Shown here: in pieces, positions 14,130-28,048 of the stretch
Numbering within the stretch: the first letter of the stretch is position 1
Layout: each line of letters opens with the position of its first letter
Origin: Ptiloglossa arizonensis
Taxonomy: Eukaryota > Arthropoda > Insecta > Hymenoptera > Colletidae
Direction: 5' to 3'
DNA length: 64,000 bases
Assembly: GCF_051014685.1 (NCBI RefSeq)
Contig: NW_027478596.1
Coordinates: 124,001 to 188,000 of the forward strand
The notes under the pieces: generated by a model
The model's database searches: none
What the model was told of the DNA's origin: nothing
Seen by the model: the letters and a program-made list of their open reading frames with translations, nothing else
Translations under genes and position numbers: made by a program

Positions 14130-15411
14130 GACTTTGATGGTCTCTCAACCATTCCTTAACTTCAAACTCCCATATCTCCCGAACGGATTGACGAACTCGA
14201 GAAATTCCAGTTGCATCTGAAAGTAGAAACTCGCCCGAATACAATGGTGTGTGTACTTTTCTCATAGGCCATTCCAGTTATTGGTTTCGAGTATCAGACC
14301 AGCGAAAATTTTGATGGTTTCTCAACCATTCCTTAACTTCAAACTCCCATATCTCGCGAACGGATTGACGAACTCGAGAAATTCCTGTTGTATCTGAAAG
14401 TAGAAACTCGCCCGATTACAATGGTGTGTGTACTTTTACCCTAGGCCACTCCAGTTATTGGTTTCGAGTATCAAGCCAGCGAAAATTTTGATTGTTTCTC
14501 AACCATTCCTTAACTTCAAACTCCCATATCTCGCGAACGGATTGACGAACTCGAGAATTTCCTGTTGTATCTGAAAGTAGAAACTCGCCCGATTACAATG
14601 GTGTGTGTACTTTTACCCTAGGCCATTCCAGTTATTGGTTTCGAGTATCAAGCCAGCGAAAATTTTGATGGTTTCTCAACCATTCCTTAACTTCAAACTC
14701 CCATATCTCGCGAACGGATTGACGAACTCGAGAAATTCCTGTTGCATCTGAAAGTAGAAACTCGCCCGAATACAATGGTGTGTGTACTTTTCCCCTAGGC
14801 CATTGCAGTTATTGGTTTCGAGTATCAGACCAGCGAAAATTTTGATGGTTTCTCAACCATTCCTTAACTTCAAACTCCCATATCTCGCGAACGGATTGAC
14901 GAACTCGAGAAATTCCTGTTGCATCTGAAAGTAGAAACTCGCCCGAATACAATGGTGTGTGTACTTTTCCCCTAGGCCATTCCAGTTATTGGTTTCGAGT
15001 ATCAGACTCACGAAAATTTTGATGGTTTCTCCACCATTCCTTAACTTCAAACTCCCATTTTTCGCGAACGGATTGACGAACTCGAGAAATTCCTGTTGCA
15101 TCTGAAAGTAGAAACTCGCCCGATTACTATGGTATGTGTACTTTTCCCGTAGGCCATTCCAGTTATTGGTTTCGAGTATCAGACTTACGATAATTTTGAT
15201 GGTTTCTCAACCATTCCTTAACTTCAAACTCCCATATCTCGCGAACGGATTGACGAACTCGAGAAATTCCTGTTGCATCTGAAAGTAGAAACTAGCCCGA
15301 TTACAATGGTGTGTATACTTTTTCCCTAGGCCACTCCAGTTGTTGGTTTCGTGTATCAGACCAGCGAAAATTTTGATGGTTTCTCAACCATTCCTTAACT
15401 TCGCACTTACG

Positions 15412-15925
15412 TATCTCGCGAACGGATTGACGAACTCGAGAATTTCCTATAGCATCTGAAAGCAGAAACTCGCCCGGTTACAACGGCATTTGCATATTTG
15501 CCCTAGGCCATAGTAGTTATTGGTTTCGAGTAACAGACTCACGAAAATTTTGATGGTTTCTCAACCATTCCTTAACTTCAAACTCCCATTTCTCGCGAAC
15601 GGATTGACGAACTCGAGAAATTCCTGTTGCATCTGAAAGTAGAAACTCGCCCGATTACTATGGTATGTGTACTTTTCCCCTAGGCCATTCCAGTTATTTG
15701 TTTCGAGTATCAGACTTGCGATAATTTTGATGGTTTCTCAACTATTCCTTAAATTCAAACTCCCATATCTCGCGAACGGATTGACGAACTCGATTATTTC
15801 CTGTTGCATCTGAAAGCAGAGACTCGCCCGATTACAGTGGTATGTGTACTTTTCCCGTAGTCCATTCCAGTTAATGGTTTCGAGTAACAGACTTACGATA
15901 ATTTTGATGGTTTCTCAACCATTCC
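15412..15925 (+). repeat. Duplicated block c, copy 1
   Basis: About 3 monomers, matched by 16,651-17,164 at exactly 1,239 bp (7 monomers). Shared markers are ttcctatagcatctg, gagtaacagact, gattactatgg, ttatttgtttcgag and ctcgattatttcctg. Anchors at 15,415 and 16,654 confirm the offset. Confidence 0.8.
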
Positions 15926-16650
15926 TTAACTTCACACTTACATATCTCGCGAACGGATTGACGAACTCGAGAATTTCCTATTGCATCTGAAAGCAGAAAC
16001 TCGCCCGGTTATAACGGTATGTGCATTTTTGCCCTAGGCCATAGTAGTTATTGGTTTCGAGTATCAGACTTGCGAAGATTTTGATCGTCTCTCAACCATT
16101 CCTTAACTTCAAACTCCCATATCTCCAGAACGGATTGACGAACTCGAGAAATTCCTGTTGCATCTGAAAGTAGAAACTCGCCCGATTACAACGGTATGAG
16201 TATTTTTCCCCTAGGCCGTTGTAGTTATTGGTTTCGAGTATCAGACTTGCGAAAATTTTGATGGTTTCTCAACCATTCCTTAATTTCAAACTCCCAGATC
16301 TCGCGAACGGATTGACGAACTCGAGAAATTCCTGTTGCATACGAAAGCAGAAACTCGCCCGATTACAACGGTATGTGTATTTTTCCCCTAGGCCATTGTA
16401 GTTATTGGTTTCGAGTATCAGACTTGCGAAAATTTTGATTATTTCTCAACCATTCCTTAACGTCAAACTCCCATTTCTCGCGAACGGATTGACGAACTCG
16501 AGAAATTCTTGTTGCATCTGACAGTAGAAACTCGCCCGATTACATTGGTATGTGTACTTTTCCCGTAGGCCATTCCAGTTATTGGTTTCGAGTATCAGAC
16601 TTGCGATAATTTTGATGGTTCCTCAACCATTCCTTAACTTCACACTAACA

Positions 16651-17164
16651 TATCTCGCGAACGGATTGACGAACTCGAGATTTTCCTATAGCATCTGAAA
16701 GCAGAAACTCGCCCGGTTACAACGGCATGTGCATTTTTGCCCTAGGCCATAGTAGTTATTGGTTTCGAGTAACAGACTTACGAAAATTTTGATGGTTTCT
16801 CAACAATTCCTTAACTTCAAACTCCCATTTCTCGCGAACGGATTGACGAACTCGAGAAATTCCTGTTGCATCTGAAAGTAGAAACTCGCCCGATTACTAT
16901 GGTATGTGTACTTTTCCCCTAGGCCATTCCAGTTATTTGTTTCGAGTATCAGACTTGCGATAATTTTGATGGTTTCTCAACCATTCCTTAACTTCAAACT
17001 CCCATATCTCGCGAACGGCTTGACGAACTCGATTATTTCCTGTTGCATCTGAAAGCAGAAACTCGCCCGATTACAATGGTATGTGTACTTTTCCCGTAGG
17101 CCATTCCAGTTATTGGTTTCGAGTATCAGACTTACGATAATTTTGATGGTTTCTCAACCATTCC
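16651..17164 (+). repeat. Duplicated block c, copy 2
   Basis: Partner of 15,412-15,925 at 7 monomers, with the same ordered markers and scattered substitutions. It is more diverged than the block pairs of domain V. Confidence 0.8.
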
Positions 17165-19539
17165 TTAACTTCAAACTCCCATATCTCGCGAACGGATCGA
17201 CGAACTCGAGAAATTCCTGTTGCATCTGAAAGCAGAAACTCGCCCGAATACAATGGTGTGTGTACTTTTCCCCTAGGCCATTCCAGTTATTGGTTTCGAG
17301 TATCAGACTTGCGATAATTTTGATGGTTTCTCAACCATTCCTTAACTTCACACTTACATATCTCGCGAACGGATTGACGAACTCGAGAATTTCCTATTGC
17401 ATCTGAAAGCAGAAACTCGCCCGATTACAACGATATGTGTATTTTTCCCCTAGGCCATTGTAGTTATTGGTTTCGAGTATTAGACTTGCGAAAATTTTGA
17501 TGGTTTCTCAACCATTCCTTAACTTCCAACTCCCATATCTCGCGATCGGATTGACGAACTCGAGAATTTCCTATTGTATCTGAAAGCAGAAACTCGCCCG
17601 ATTACAACGGTATGTGTATTTTTGCCCTAGGCCATAGTATTTATTGGTTTCGAGTATCAGACTTGCGAAAATTGTGATGGTTTCACAACCATTCCTTAAC
17701 TTCACACTTACATATCTCGCGAACGGATTGACGAACTCGAGAATTTCCTATTGCATCAGAAAGCAGAAACTCGCCCGGTTACAACGGTATGTGCATTTTT
17801 GCCCTAGGCCATAGTAGTTATTGGTTTCGAGTATCAGACTTGCGAAAATTTTTATGGTTTCTCAAACATTCCTTAACTTCAAACTCCCATTTCTCGCAAA
17901 CGGATTGATGAACTCGAGAAATTCCTGTTGCATCTGAAAGTAGAAACTAGCCCGATTACAATGGTGTGTATACTTTTTCCCTAGGCCACTCCAGTTGTTG
18001 GTTTCGTGTATCAGACCAGCGAAAATTTTGATGGTTTCTCAACCATTCCTTAACTTCAAACTCCAATATCTCGAGAACGGATTGATGAACTCGAGAAATT
18101 CCTGTTGCATCTGAAAGTAGAAACTAGCCCGATTACAATGTTGTGTGTACTTTTCCCCTTGGCCAATCCAGTTATTGGTTTCGAGTATCAGACTTGCGAA
18201 AATTTTGGTGGTTTCTCAACCATTCCTTAACTTCAAACTCCCATATCTCGCGAACGGATTGACGAACTCGAGAAATTCCTGTTGCATGTGAAAGTAGAAA
18301 GTCGCCCGATTACAACGGTATGTGTATTTTTCCCCTAGGCCTTTGTAGTTATTGGTTTCGAGTATCAGACTTGCGAAAATTTTGATGGTTTCTCAACCAT
18401 TCCTTATTTTCACACTTCCATATCTCGCGAACGGATTGACGAACTCGAGAATTTCCTATTGCATGTGAAAGCAGACACTCGCCCAATTACGATGGTATGT
18501 GTACTTTTCCCCTAGGCCAATCCACTTATTGGTTTCGAGTATCAGACTTGCGAAAATTTTGATAGTTTCTCAACCATTCCTTAACTTCTAACTCCCATAT
18601 CTCGCGATCGGATTGACGAACTCGAGAAATTCCTGTTGCATCTGAAAGTAGAAACTCGCCCGATTACAACGGTATGAGTATTTTTCCCCTAGGCCATTGT
18701 AGTTATTGGTTTCGAGTATCAGACTTGCGAAAATTTTGATGGGTTCTCAACCATTCCTTAACTTCAAACTCCCAGATCTCGCGAACGGATTGACGAACTC
18801 GAGAAATTCCTGTTGCATCTAAAAGTAGAATCTCGCCCGAATACAACGGTATGTGTACTTTTCCCCTAGGCCATTCCACTTATTGGTTTCGAGTGTCAGA
18901 CTTGCGAAAATTTTGATGGTTTCTCAACCATTCCTTAACTTCACACTTCCATACCTCGCGAACGGATTGACGAACTCGAGAAATTCCTGTTGCATCTGAA
19001 AGTAGAATCTCGCCCGATTACAACAGTATGTGTATTTTTCCCCTAGGCCACTCCAGTTATTTGTGTCTAGCATCAGAATTGCGAAAATTTTGATGGTTTC
19101 CCAACCATTACTTAACTTCAAACTCCCATTTCTCGCGAACGGATTGACGAACTGGAGAAATTCCTGTTGCATCTGATAGCAAGAAACCCGTCCAATTACA
19201 ACGGTATGTGTATTTTTGCCCCAGGTCATTGTAGTTATTGTTTTCGTGTATCAGACCAGCGAAAATTTTGAAGGTTTCTCAACCATTCCTTAACTTCAAA
19301 CTCTCATATATCGCGCACGGATTGACGAACTCGAGAAATTCCTGTTGCATCTGAAAGTAGAAACTCGCCCGATTACAACGGAATGTGTATTTTTCCCCTA
19401 GGCCATAGTAGTTATTGGTTTCGAGTATCAGACTTGCGAAAATTTTGATGATTTCTCAACCATTCCTTAACGTCAAACTCCCATATCTCGCGAACGCATT
19501 GACGAACTCGAGAAATTCCTGTTGTATCTTCAAGTAGAA

Positions 19540-20285
19540 ACTCGCCCGATTACAATGGTGTGTGTACATTTCCCCTAGGCCACTCCAGTTATTTGTTTCT
19601 TGCATCAGAATTGCGAAAATTTTGATGGTTGCTCAACCATTCCTTAACTTCAAACTCCCATATCTCGCGCACGGATTGACGAACTCGAGAAATTCCTGTT
19701 GCATCTGAAAGTAGAAAATCGCCCGATTACAACGGTATGTGCATTTTTCCCCTTGGCCTTTGTCGTTATTGGTTTCGAGTATCAGAGTTGCGAAAATTTT
19801 GATGGTTTCTCAACCATTCCATAACTTCAAACTCCCATTTCTCGCCAACGGATTGACGAACTGGAGAAATTCCTGTTGCATGTGAAAGTAGAAACTCGCC
19901 CGATTACAACGGCATGTGTATTTTTCCCCTAGGCCATAGTAGTTACTGGTTTCGAGTATCAGACTTGCGAAAATTGTGATGGTTTCTCAACGATTCCTTA
20001 GCTTCAAACTCCCATATCTCCCGAACGGATTGACGAACTCGCGAAATTCCTGTTGCATCTGAAAGTACAAACTCGCCCGATTACAATGGTGCGTGTACTT
20101 TTCCCCTAGACCATTCCAGTTATTCGTTTCTAGCATCAGAATTGCGAAAATTTTGATGGTTTCTCAACCATTCCTTATCTTCAAAATCCCATATCTCGCG
20201 AACGGAATGACGAACTCAAGAAATTCCTGTTGCATCTGAATGTGGAAACTCGCCTGATTACAAAGGTATGTGTATTTTTGCCCCA
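19540..20285 (+). repeat. Duplicated block d, copy 1
   Basis: About 4 monomers, repeated at 20,779-21,524 with an offset of 1,239 bp (7 monomers). Shared markers are tacatttcccc, tcttgcatcagaattg, gatggttgctcaacc, cttggcct, ctcgcgaaattcctg, aagtacaaactcg and cctagaccattcc. Confidence 0.85.
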
Positions 20286-20778
20286 GGCCATAGTAGTTAC
20301 TGGTTTCGAGTATCAGACTTGCGAAAATTGTGATGGTTTCTCAACGATTCCTTAGCTTCAAACTTCCATATCTCCCGAACGGATTGACGAACTCGCGAAA
20401 TTCCTGTTGCATCTGAAAGTAGAAACTCGCCCGATTACAATGGTGTGTGTAGTTTTCCCCTAGGCCATTGTAGTTATTGTTTTCGAGTATCAGACCGGCG
20501 AAAATTTTGATGGTTTCTCAACCATTCCTTAACTTCAAACTCCCACATCTCGCGCACGGATTGACGAACTCGAGAAATTCCTGCTGCATCTGAAAGTAGA
20601 AAATCGCCCGATTACAACGGTATGTGCATTTTTCCCCTTGGCCTTTGTCGTTATTGGTTTCGAGTATCAGACTTGCGAAAATTTTGATGGTTTCTCAACC
20701 ATTCCATAACTTCAAACTCCCATATATCGCGAACGGATTGACGAACTCGTGAAATTCCTGTTGCATCTGAAAGTAGAA

Positions 20779-21524
20779 ACTCGCCCGATTACAATGTTGT
20801 GTGTACATTTCCCCTAGGCCACTCCAGTTATTTGTTTCTTGCATCAGAATTGCGAAAATTTTGATGGTTGCTCAACCATTCCTTAACTTCAAACTCCCAT
20901 ATCTCGCGCACGGATTGACGAACTCGAGAAATTCCTGTTGCATCTGAAAGTAGAAGATCGCCCGATTACAACGGTATGTGCATTTTTCCCCTTGGCCTGT
21001 GTCGTAATTGGTTTCGAGTATCAGAGTTGCGAAAATTTTGATGGTTTCTCAACCATTCCATAACTTCAAACTCCCATTTCTCGCGAACGGATTGACGAAC
21101 TGGAGAAATTCCTGTTGCATGTGAAAGTAGAAACTCGCCCGATTACAACGGCATGTGTATTTTTCCCCTAGGCCATAGTAGTTACTGGTTTCGAGTATCA
21201 GACTTGCGAAAATTGTGATGGTTTCTCAACGATTCCTTAGCTTCAAACTCCCATATCTCCCGAACGGATTGACGAACTCGCGAAATTCCTGTTGCATCTG
21301 AAAGTACAAACTCGCCCGATTACAATGGTGCGTGTACTTTTCCCCTAGACCATTCCAGTTATTCGTTTCTAGCATCAGAATTGCGAAAATTTTAATGGTT
21401 TCTCAACCATTCCTTATCTTCAAAATCCCATATCTCGCGAACGGAATGACGAACTCGAGAAATTCCTGTTGCATCTGAATGTGGAAACTCGCCCGATTAC
21501 AAAGGTATGTGTATTTTTGCCCTA
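20779..21524 (+). repeat. Duplicated block d, copy 2
   Basis: Partner of 19,540-20,285. The shared cgaaattcc and gtacaaactcg monomer lies at the same phase, 1,239 bp later. After about 21,524 the copies diverge (ttactgg in copy 1, ttattgg in copy 2). Confidence 0.85.
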
Positions 21525-22062
21525 GGCCATAGTAGTTATTGGTTTCGAGTATCAGATCAGCGAAAATTTTGATGGTTTCTCAACCATTCCTTAACTTCAA
21601 ACTCCCATATCTCGCGAACGCATTGACGAACTCAAGAAATTCCTCTTGTATCTGAAAGTCGAAACTCGCCCGATTACAATGGTGAGTGTACTTTACCCCT
21701 AGGCCATTCCAGTTATTGGTTTCGAGAATCAGACTTGCGAAAATTTTGATGGTTTCTCAACCATTCCTTAACTTCAAACTTCCATATCTCGCGAACGGAT
21801 TGTCGAACTCGAGAATTTCCTATTGCATCTGAAAGCAGAAACTCGCCCGATTACTACGGTATGTGTATTTTTGCCCTAGGACATAGTAGTTATTGGATTC
21901 GAGTACCAGACATGCGAAAATTTTGATGGTTTCTCAACCATTCCTTAACTTCAAACTCCCATATGTCACCCACGGATTGACGAACTCGAGAAATTCCTGT
22001 TGCATCTGAAAGTAGAAACTCGCCCGATTACAACGGCATGTGTATTTTTCCCCTAGGCCATA

Positions 22063-23825
22063 GTAGTTATTGGTTTCGAGTATCAGACTTGCGAAAATTG
22101 TGATGGTTTCTCAAAGATTCCTTAACTTCAAACTCCCATATCTCCCGAACGGATTGACGAACTCGAGAAATTCCTATTGCAGCTGAAAGTAGAAACTCGC
22201 CCGATTACAATGGTATATGTATTTTTGCCCTAGGCCATGGTAGTTATTGGATTCGAGTATCAGACATGCGTAAATTTTGATGAATTCTCAACCATTCCTT
22301 AACTTCAAACTCCCATATCTCGCGTACGGGTTGACGAAGTCGATTAATTCCTGTTGCATCTGAAAGTAGAAACTCGCCCGATTACAACGGTATGTGTACT
22401 TTTCCCCTAGGCCATTCCAGTTATTCGTTTCTAGCATCAGAATTGCGAAAATTTTGATGGTTTCCCAACCATTCCTTAACTTCAACCTCCCATATCTCGC
22501 GAACGCAATGACGAACTCGAGAAATTCCTGTTGTATCTGAAAGTAGAAACTCGCCCGATTACAACGGCATGTGTATTTTTCCCCTAGGCCATAGTAGTTA
22601 TTGGTTTCGAGTATCAGACTTGCGAAAATTGTGATTGTTTCTCAACGATTCCTTAGCTTCAAACTCCCATATCTCCCGAACGGATTGACGGACTCGAGAA
22701 ATTCCTGTTGATGCTGAAAGTAGAAACTCGCCCGATTACAACGGTATGTGTATTTTTGCCCTAGGCCATAGTAGTTATTGGTTTCGAGTATCAGACTTGC
22801 GAAAATTTTGATGGTTTCTCAAAGATTCCTTAACTTCAAACTCCCATATCTCCCGAACGGATTGACGAACTCGAGAAATTCCTGTTGCATCTGAAAGTAG
22901 AAACTCGCCCGATTACAACGGCATGTGTATTTTTCCCCTAGGCCATAGTAGTTATTGGATTCGAGTATCAGACATGCGAAAATTTTGATGACTTCTCAAC
23001 CATTCCTTAACTTCAAACTCCCATATCTCGCGAACGCATTGACGAACTCCAGAAATTCCTCTTGTATCTGAAAGTAGAAACTCGCCCGATTACAATGGTG
23101 AGTGTACTTTAACCCTAGGCCTTTCCAGTTATTGGTTTCGAGTATCAGACCAGCGAAAATTTTGATGGTTTCTCAACCATTCCTTAACTTCAAACTCTCA
23201 TATATCGCGAGCGGATTGACGTACTCGAGAAATTCCTGTTGCATGTGAAAATAGAAACTCGCCCGATTACAACAGTGTGTGTATTTTTGCCCCAGGCCAT
23301 TTTAGTTATTGTTTTCGAGTATCAGACTTGCGAAAATTGTGATGGTTTCTCAACGATTCCTTAGGTTCAAACTCCCATATCTCCCGACCGGATTGACGAA
23401 CTCGAGAAATTCCTGTTGCATCTGAAAGTAGAAACTCGCCCGATTACAACGGCATGTGTATTTTTCCCCTAGGCCATATTGGATTCGAATATCAGACATG
23501 CGAAAATTTTGATGACTTCTCAACCATTCCTTAACTTCAAACTCCCATATCTCGCGAACGCATTGACGAACTCGAGAAATTCCTCTTGTATCTGAAAGTA
23601 GAAACTCGCCCGATTACAATGGTGAGTGTACTTTACCCCTAGGCCTTTCCAGTTATTGGTTTCGAGTATGAGACCAGCGAAAATTTTGATGGTTTCTCAA
23701 CCATTCCTTAACTTCAAACTCTCATATATCGCGAACGGATTGACGTACTCGAGAAATTCCTGTTGCATGTGAAAGTAGAAACTCGCCCGATTACAACAGT
23801 GTGTGTATTTTTCCTCTAGGCCTTT
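22063..23825 (+). repeat. 10-mer HOR, copy 1 (1,763 bp)
   Basis: A ten-monomer unit repeated directly next to itself. It runs from gtagttattgg at 22,063 to the base before the same motif at 23,826. The unit is 1,763 bp rather than 1,770 because one of its monomers lacks 7 bp (aggccatattgg in place of aggccatagtagttattgg). Other unit-specific marks are gaagtcgattaattcc, gttgatgctgaaag, tcttcaa-free atgacttctc, ctcgagcggattgac-type ends and ccgaccggattg. Confidence 0.9.
23471..23490 (+). repeat. Shortened monomer with 7-bp deletion (HOR copy 1)
   Basis: Here aggccat is followed directly by attggattcg. Neighbours with the same tail have agtagtt between them. The identical deletion recurs 1,763 bp later near 25,240, so it predates the duplication of the 10-mer unit. 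It is the largest indel I noticed in a single monomer. Confidence 0.9.
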
Positions 23826-25588
23826 GTAGTTATTGGTTTCGAGTATCAGACTTGCGAAAATTGTGATGGTTTCTCAAAGATTCCTTAACTTCGAACTCCC
23901 ATATCTCCCGAACGGATTGACGAACTCGAGAAATTCCTATTGCAGCTGAAAGTAGAAACTCGCCCGATTACAATGGTATATGTATTTTTGCCCTAGGCCA
24001 TGGTAGTTATTGGATTCGAGTATCAGACATGCGAAAATTTTGATGAATTCTCAACCATTCCTTAACTTCAAACTCCCATATCTCGCGTACGGGTTGACGA
24101 AGTCGATTAATTCCTGTTGCATCTGAAAGTAGAAACTCGCCCGATTACAACGGTATGTGTACTTTTCCCCTAGGCCATTCCAGTTATTCGTTTCTAGCAT
24201 CAGAATTGCGAAAATTTTGATGGTTTCCCAACCATTCCTTAACTTCAAACTCCCATATCTCGCGAACGCAATGACGAACTCGAGAAATTCCTGTTGTATC
24301 TGAAAGTAGAAACTCGCCCGATTACAACGGCATGTGTATTTTTCCCCTAGGCCATAGTAGTTATTGGTTTCGAGTATCAGACTTGCGAAAATTGTGATTG
24401 TTTCTCAACGATTCCTTAGCTTCAAACTCCCATATCTCCCGAACGGATTGACGGACTCGAGAAATTCCTGTTGATGCTGAAAGTAGAAACTCGCCCGATT
24501 ACAACGGTATGTGTATTTTTGCCCTAGGCCATAGTAGTTATTGGTTTCGAGTATCAGACTTGCGAAAATTTTGATGGTTTCTCAAAGATTCCTTAACTTC
24601 AAACTCCCATATCTCCCGAACGGATTGACGAACTCGAGAAATTCCTGTTGCATCTGAAAGTAGAAACTCGCCCGATTACAACGGCATGTGTATTTTTCCC
24701 CTAGGCCATAGTAGTTATTGGATTCGAGTATCAGACATGCGAAAATTTTGATGACTTCTCAACCATTCCTTAACTTCAAACTCCCATATCTCGCGAACGC
24801 ATTGACGAACTCCAGAAATTCCTCTTGTATCTGAAAGTAGAAACTCGCCCGATTACAATGGTGAGTGTACTTTAACCCTAGGCCTTTCCAGTTATTGGTT
24901 TCGAGTATCAGACCAGCGAAAATTTTGATGGTTTCTCAACCATTCCTTAACTTCAAACTCTCATATATCGCGAGCGGATTGACGTACTCGAGAAATTCCT
25001 GTTGCATGTGAAAATAGAAACTCGCCCGATTACAACAGTGTGTGTATTTTTGCCCCAGGCCATTTTAGTTATTGTTTTCGAGTATCAGACTTGCGAAAAT
25101 TGTGATGGTTTCTCAACGATTCCTTAGGTTCAAACTCCCATATCTCCCGACCGGATTGACGAACTCGAGAAATTCCTGTTGCAGCTGAAAGTAGAAACTC
25201 GCCCGATTACAACGGTATGTGTATTTTTCCCCTAGGCCATATTGGATTCGAATATCAGACATGCGAAAATTTTGATGACTTCTCAACCATTCCTTAACTT
25301 CAAACTCCCATATCTCGCGAACGCATTGACGAACTCGAGAAATTCCTCTTGTATCTGAAAGTAGAAACTCGCCCGATTACAATGGTGAGTGTACTTTACC
25401 CCTAGGCCTTTCCAGTTATTGGTTTCGAGTATGAGACCAGCGAAAATTTGATGGTTTCTCAACCATTCGTTAACTTCAAACTCTCATATATCGCGAACGG
25501 ATTGACGTACTCGAGAAATTCCTGTTGCATGTGAAAGTAGAAACTCGCCCGATTACAACAGTGTGTGTATTTTTCCTCTAGGCCTTTG
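23826..25588 (+). repeat. 10-mer HOR, copy 2 (1,763 bp)
   Basis: Second, directly adjacent copy of the ten-monomer unit, ending where gtagttattgg recurs at 25,589. It carries the same 7-bp deletion near 25,240. Differences from copy 1 are few: tcgaactccc against tcaaactccc, gttgcagctg against gttgcatctg, and one fewer A near 25,444. It continues into only a short stretch of a third copy before sequence types change. Confidence 0.9.
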
Positions 25589-26278
25589 TAGTTATTGGTT
25601 TCGAGTATCAGACTTGCGAAAATTTTGATGGTTTCTCAACCATTCCTTAACTTCAAACTCCCATATCTCGCGCACGGATTGACGAACTCGAGAAATTCCT
25701 GTTGCATCTGAAAGTAGAATCTCGCCCGATTACAACGGCATGTGTATTTTTCCCCTAGGCCATAGTAGTTATTGGTTTCGAGTATCAGACTTGCGAAAAT
25801 TGTGATTGTTTCTGAACGATTCCTTAGCTTCAAGCTCCAATATCTCCCGAACGGATTGACGAACTCGAGAAATTCCTATTGCAGCTGAAAGTAGAAACTC
25901 GCCCGATTACAACAGTATGTGTATTTTTGCCCTAGGCCATAGTAGTTATTGGTTTCGGGTATCAGACTTGCGAAAATTGTGATGGTTTCTCAACGATTCC
26001 TTAACTTCAAACTCCCGTATCTCCCGAACGGATTGACGAACTCGAGAAATTCCTATTGCAGCTGAAAGTAGAAACTCGCCCGATTACAACGGTATGTGTA
26101 TTTTTGCCCTAGGCCATAGTAGTTATTGGATTCGAGTATCCGACATGCGAAAATTTTGATGATGTCTCAACCATTCCTTAACTTCAAACTCCCATATCTC
26201 GCGAACCCATTGACGACCTCGAGAATTTCCTGTTGCATCTGAAAGTGGAAACTCGCTCGGTGACAATGGTGTGTGTAC

Positions 26279-26695
26279 TTTTCCCCTAGGCCATTCCAGA
26301 TATTGGTTTCGAATATCAGACCAGCGAAAATTTTGTTGGTTTCTCAACCATTCCTTAACTTCAAACTCCCATATCTCGCGAACGGATTGACGAACTCGAG
26401 AAATTCCTGTTGCATCTGATAGCAGAAACTCGTCCGATTACAACGGTATGTGTATTTTTGCCCCAGGCCATTGTAGTTATTGTTTTCGAGTATTAGACTT
26501 GCGAAAATTTTGATGATTTCTCAACCATTCCTTAACGTCAAACTCCCATATCTCGCGAACGCATTGACGAACTCGAGAAATTCCTGTTGTATCTTCAAGT
26601 AGAAACTCGCCCGATTACAATTGTGTGTGTAGTTTTCCCCTAGGCCATTCCTGATATTGGTTTCGAGTATCAGACCAGCGAAAATTTTGATGGTT
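26279..26695 (+). repeat. Duplicated block e, copy 1
   Basis: About 2.4 monomers, matched by 28,049-28,465 at exactly 1,770 bp (10 monomers). Shared markers are ccagatattgg, tcgaatatcagacc, ctgatagcagaaac, gccccaggccattg and cattcctgatattgg. Confidence 0.8.
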
Positions 26696-28048
26696 TCTCA
26701 AACATTCCTTAACTTCAAACTCCCATATCTCGCGAACGGATTGACGAACTCGTGAAATTCCTGTTGCATCGGAAAGTAGAAACTCGCCCGATTACAATGT
26801 TGTGTGTACATTTCCCCTAGGCCACTCCAGTTATTTGTTTCTAGCATCAGAATTGCGAAAATTTTGATGGTTGCTCAACCATTCCTTAACTTCAAACTCC
26901 CATATCTCGCGAACGGATTGACGAACTCGAGATATTCCTGTTGCATTTGAAAGTAGAAACTCGCCCGATTACAACGGCATGTGTATTTTTCCCCTAGGCC
27001 ATTGTAGTTATTGGTTTCGAGTATCAGACTTGCGAAAATTTTGATGGTTCCTCAACCATTCCTTAACTTCAAACTCCCATATCTCGCGAACGGATTGACG
27101 GACTCGTGAAATTCCAGTTGCATCTGATAGCAGAAACTCGTCCGATTACAACGGTATGTGTATTTTTCCCCTAGGCCTTTGTAGTTATTGGTTTCGAGTA
27201 TCAGACTTGCGAAAATTTTGATGGTTTCTCAACCATTCCTTAACTTCAAACTCCCATATCTCGCGAACGGATTGACGGACTCGTGAAATTCCAGTTGCAG
27301 CGGAAAGTAGAAACTCGCCCGATTACAATGGTGTGTGTAGTTTTCCCCTAGGCCATTCCAGTTATTCGTTTCTAGCATCATAATTGCGAAAATTTTGATG
27401 GTTTCCCAACCATTCCTTAACTTCAAACTCCCATTTCTCGCGAACGGATTGACGAACTGGAGAAATTCCTGTTGCATCTGATAGCAAGAAGCCCGTCCAA
27501 TTACAACGGTATGTGTATTTTTGCCCCAGGCCATTGTAGTTATTGTTTTCGAGTATCAGACTTGCGAAAATTTAATGATTTCTCAACCATTCCTTAACTT
27601 CAAACTCCCATTTCTCGCTAACGGATTGACGAACTCGAGAAATTCCTGTTGCATCTGATAGCAGAAACTCGACCGATTACAACGGTATGTGTTTTTTTCC
27701 CCTAGGCCTTTGTAGTTATTGGTTTCGAGTATCAGACTTGCGAAAATTTTGATGGTTTCTCGACCATTCCTTAACTTCAAACTCCCATATCTCGCGAACG
27801 GATTGACGGACTTGTGAAATTCCAGTTGCATCGGCAATTAGAAACTCGCCCGATTACAATGTTGTGTGTACTTTTCCCCTAGGCCACTCCAGTTATTTGT
27901 TTCTAGCATCAGAATTGCGAAAATTTTGATGGTGTCTCAACCATTCCTTCACTTCAAACCCCCATATCTCGCGAACGGAATGACTAACTCCAGAAATTCC
28001 TGTTGCATCTGAAAGTGAAAACTCGCCCGATTACAAAGGTATGTGCAT

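Larger units (their letters stand above)
1..18000 (+). repeat. Domain I: two linked monomer classes intermixed
   Basis: About 100 monomers. One class reads aaattcctgttgc, gtagaaactc, cgattacaatgg or gaatacaatgg, gtgtgtgtac and cattccag. The other reads cacacttacat, gaatttcctattgc, gcagaaactc, cggttacaacgg, tatgtgcatt, tgccctagg and catagtag. The variants within a class occur together, so these are true sequence types and not independent mutations. The second class recurs near 410, 1,670, 2,880, 4,130, 5,390, 6,600, 7,500, 8,920, 9,980, 11,740, 13,510 and 17,760. Between anchors 9,397 and 17,185 there is no net length change over 44 monomers. The right edge is approximate. No gene or other element is seen. 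Confidence 0.8.
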
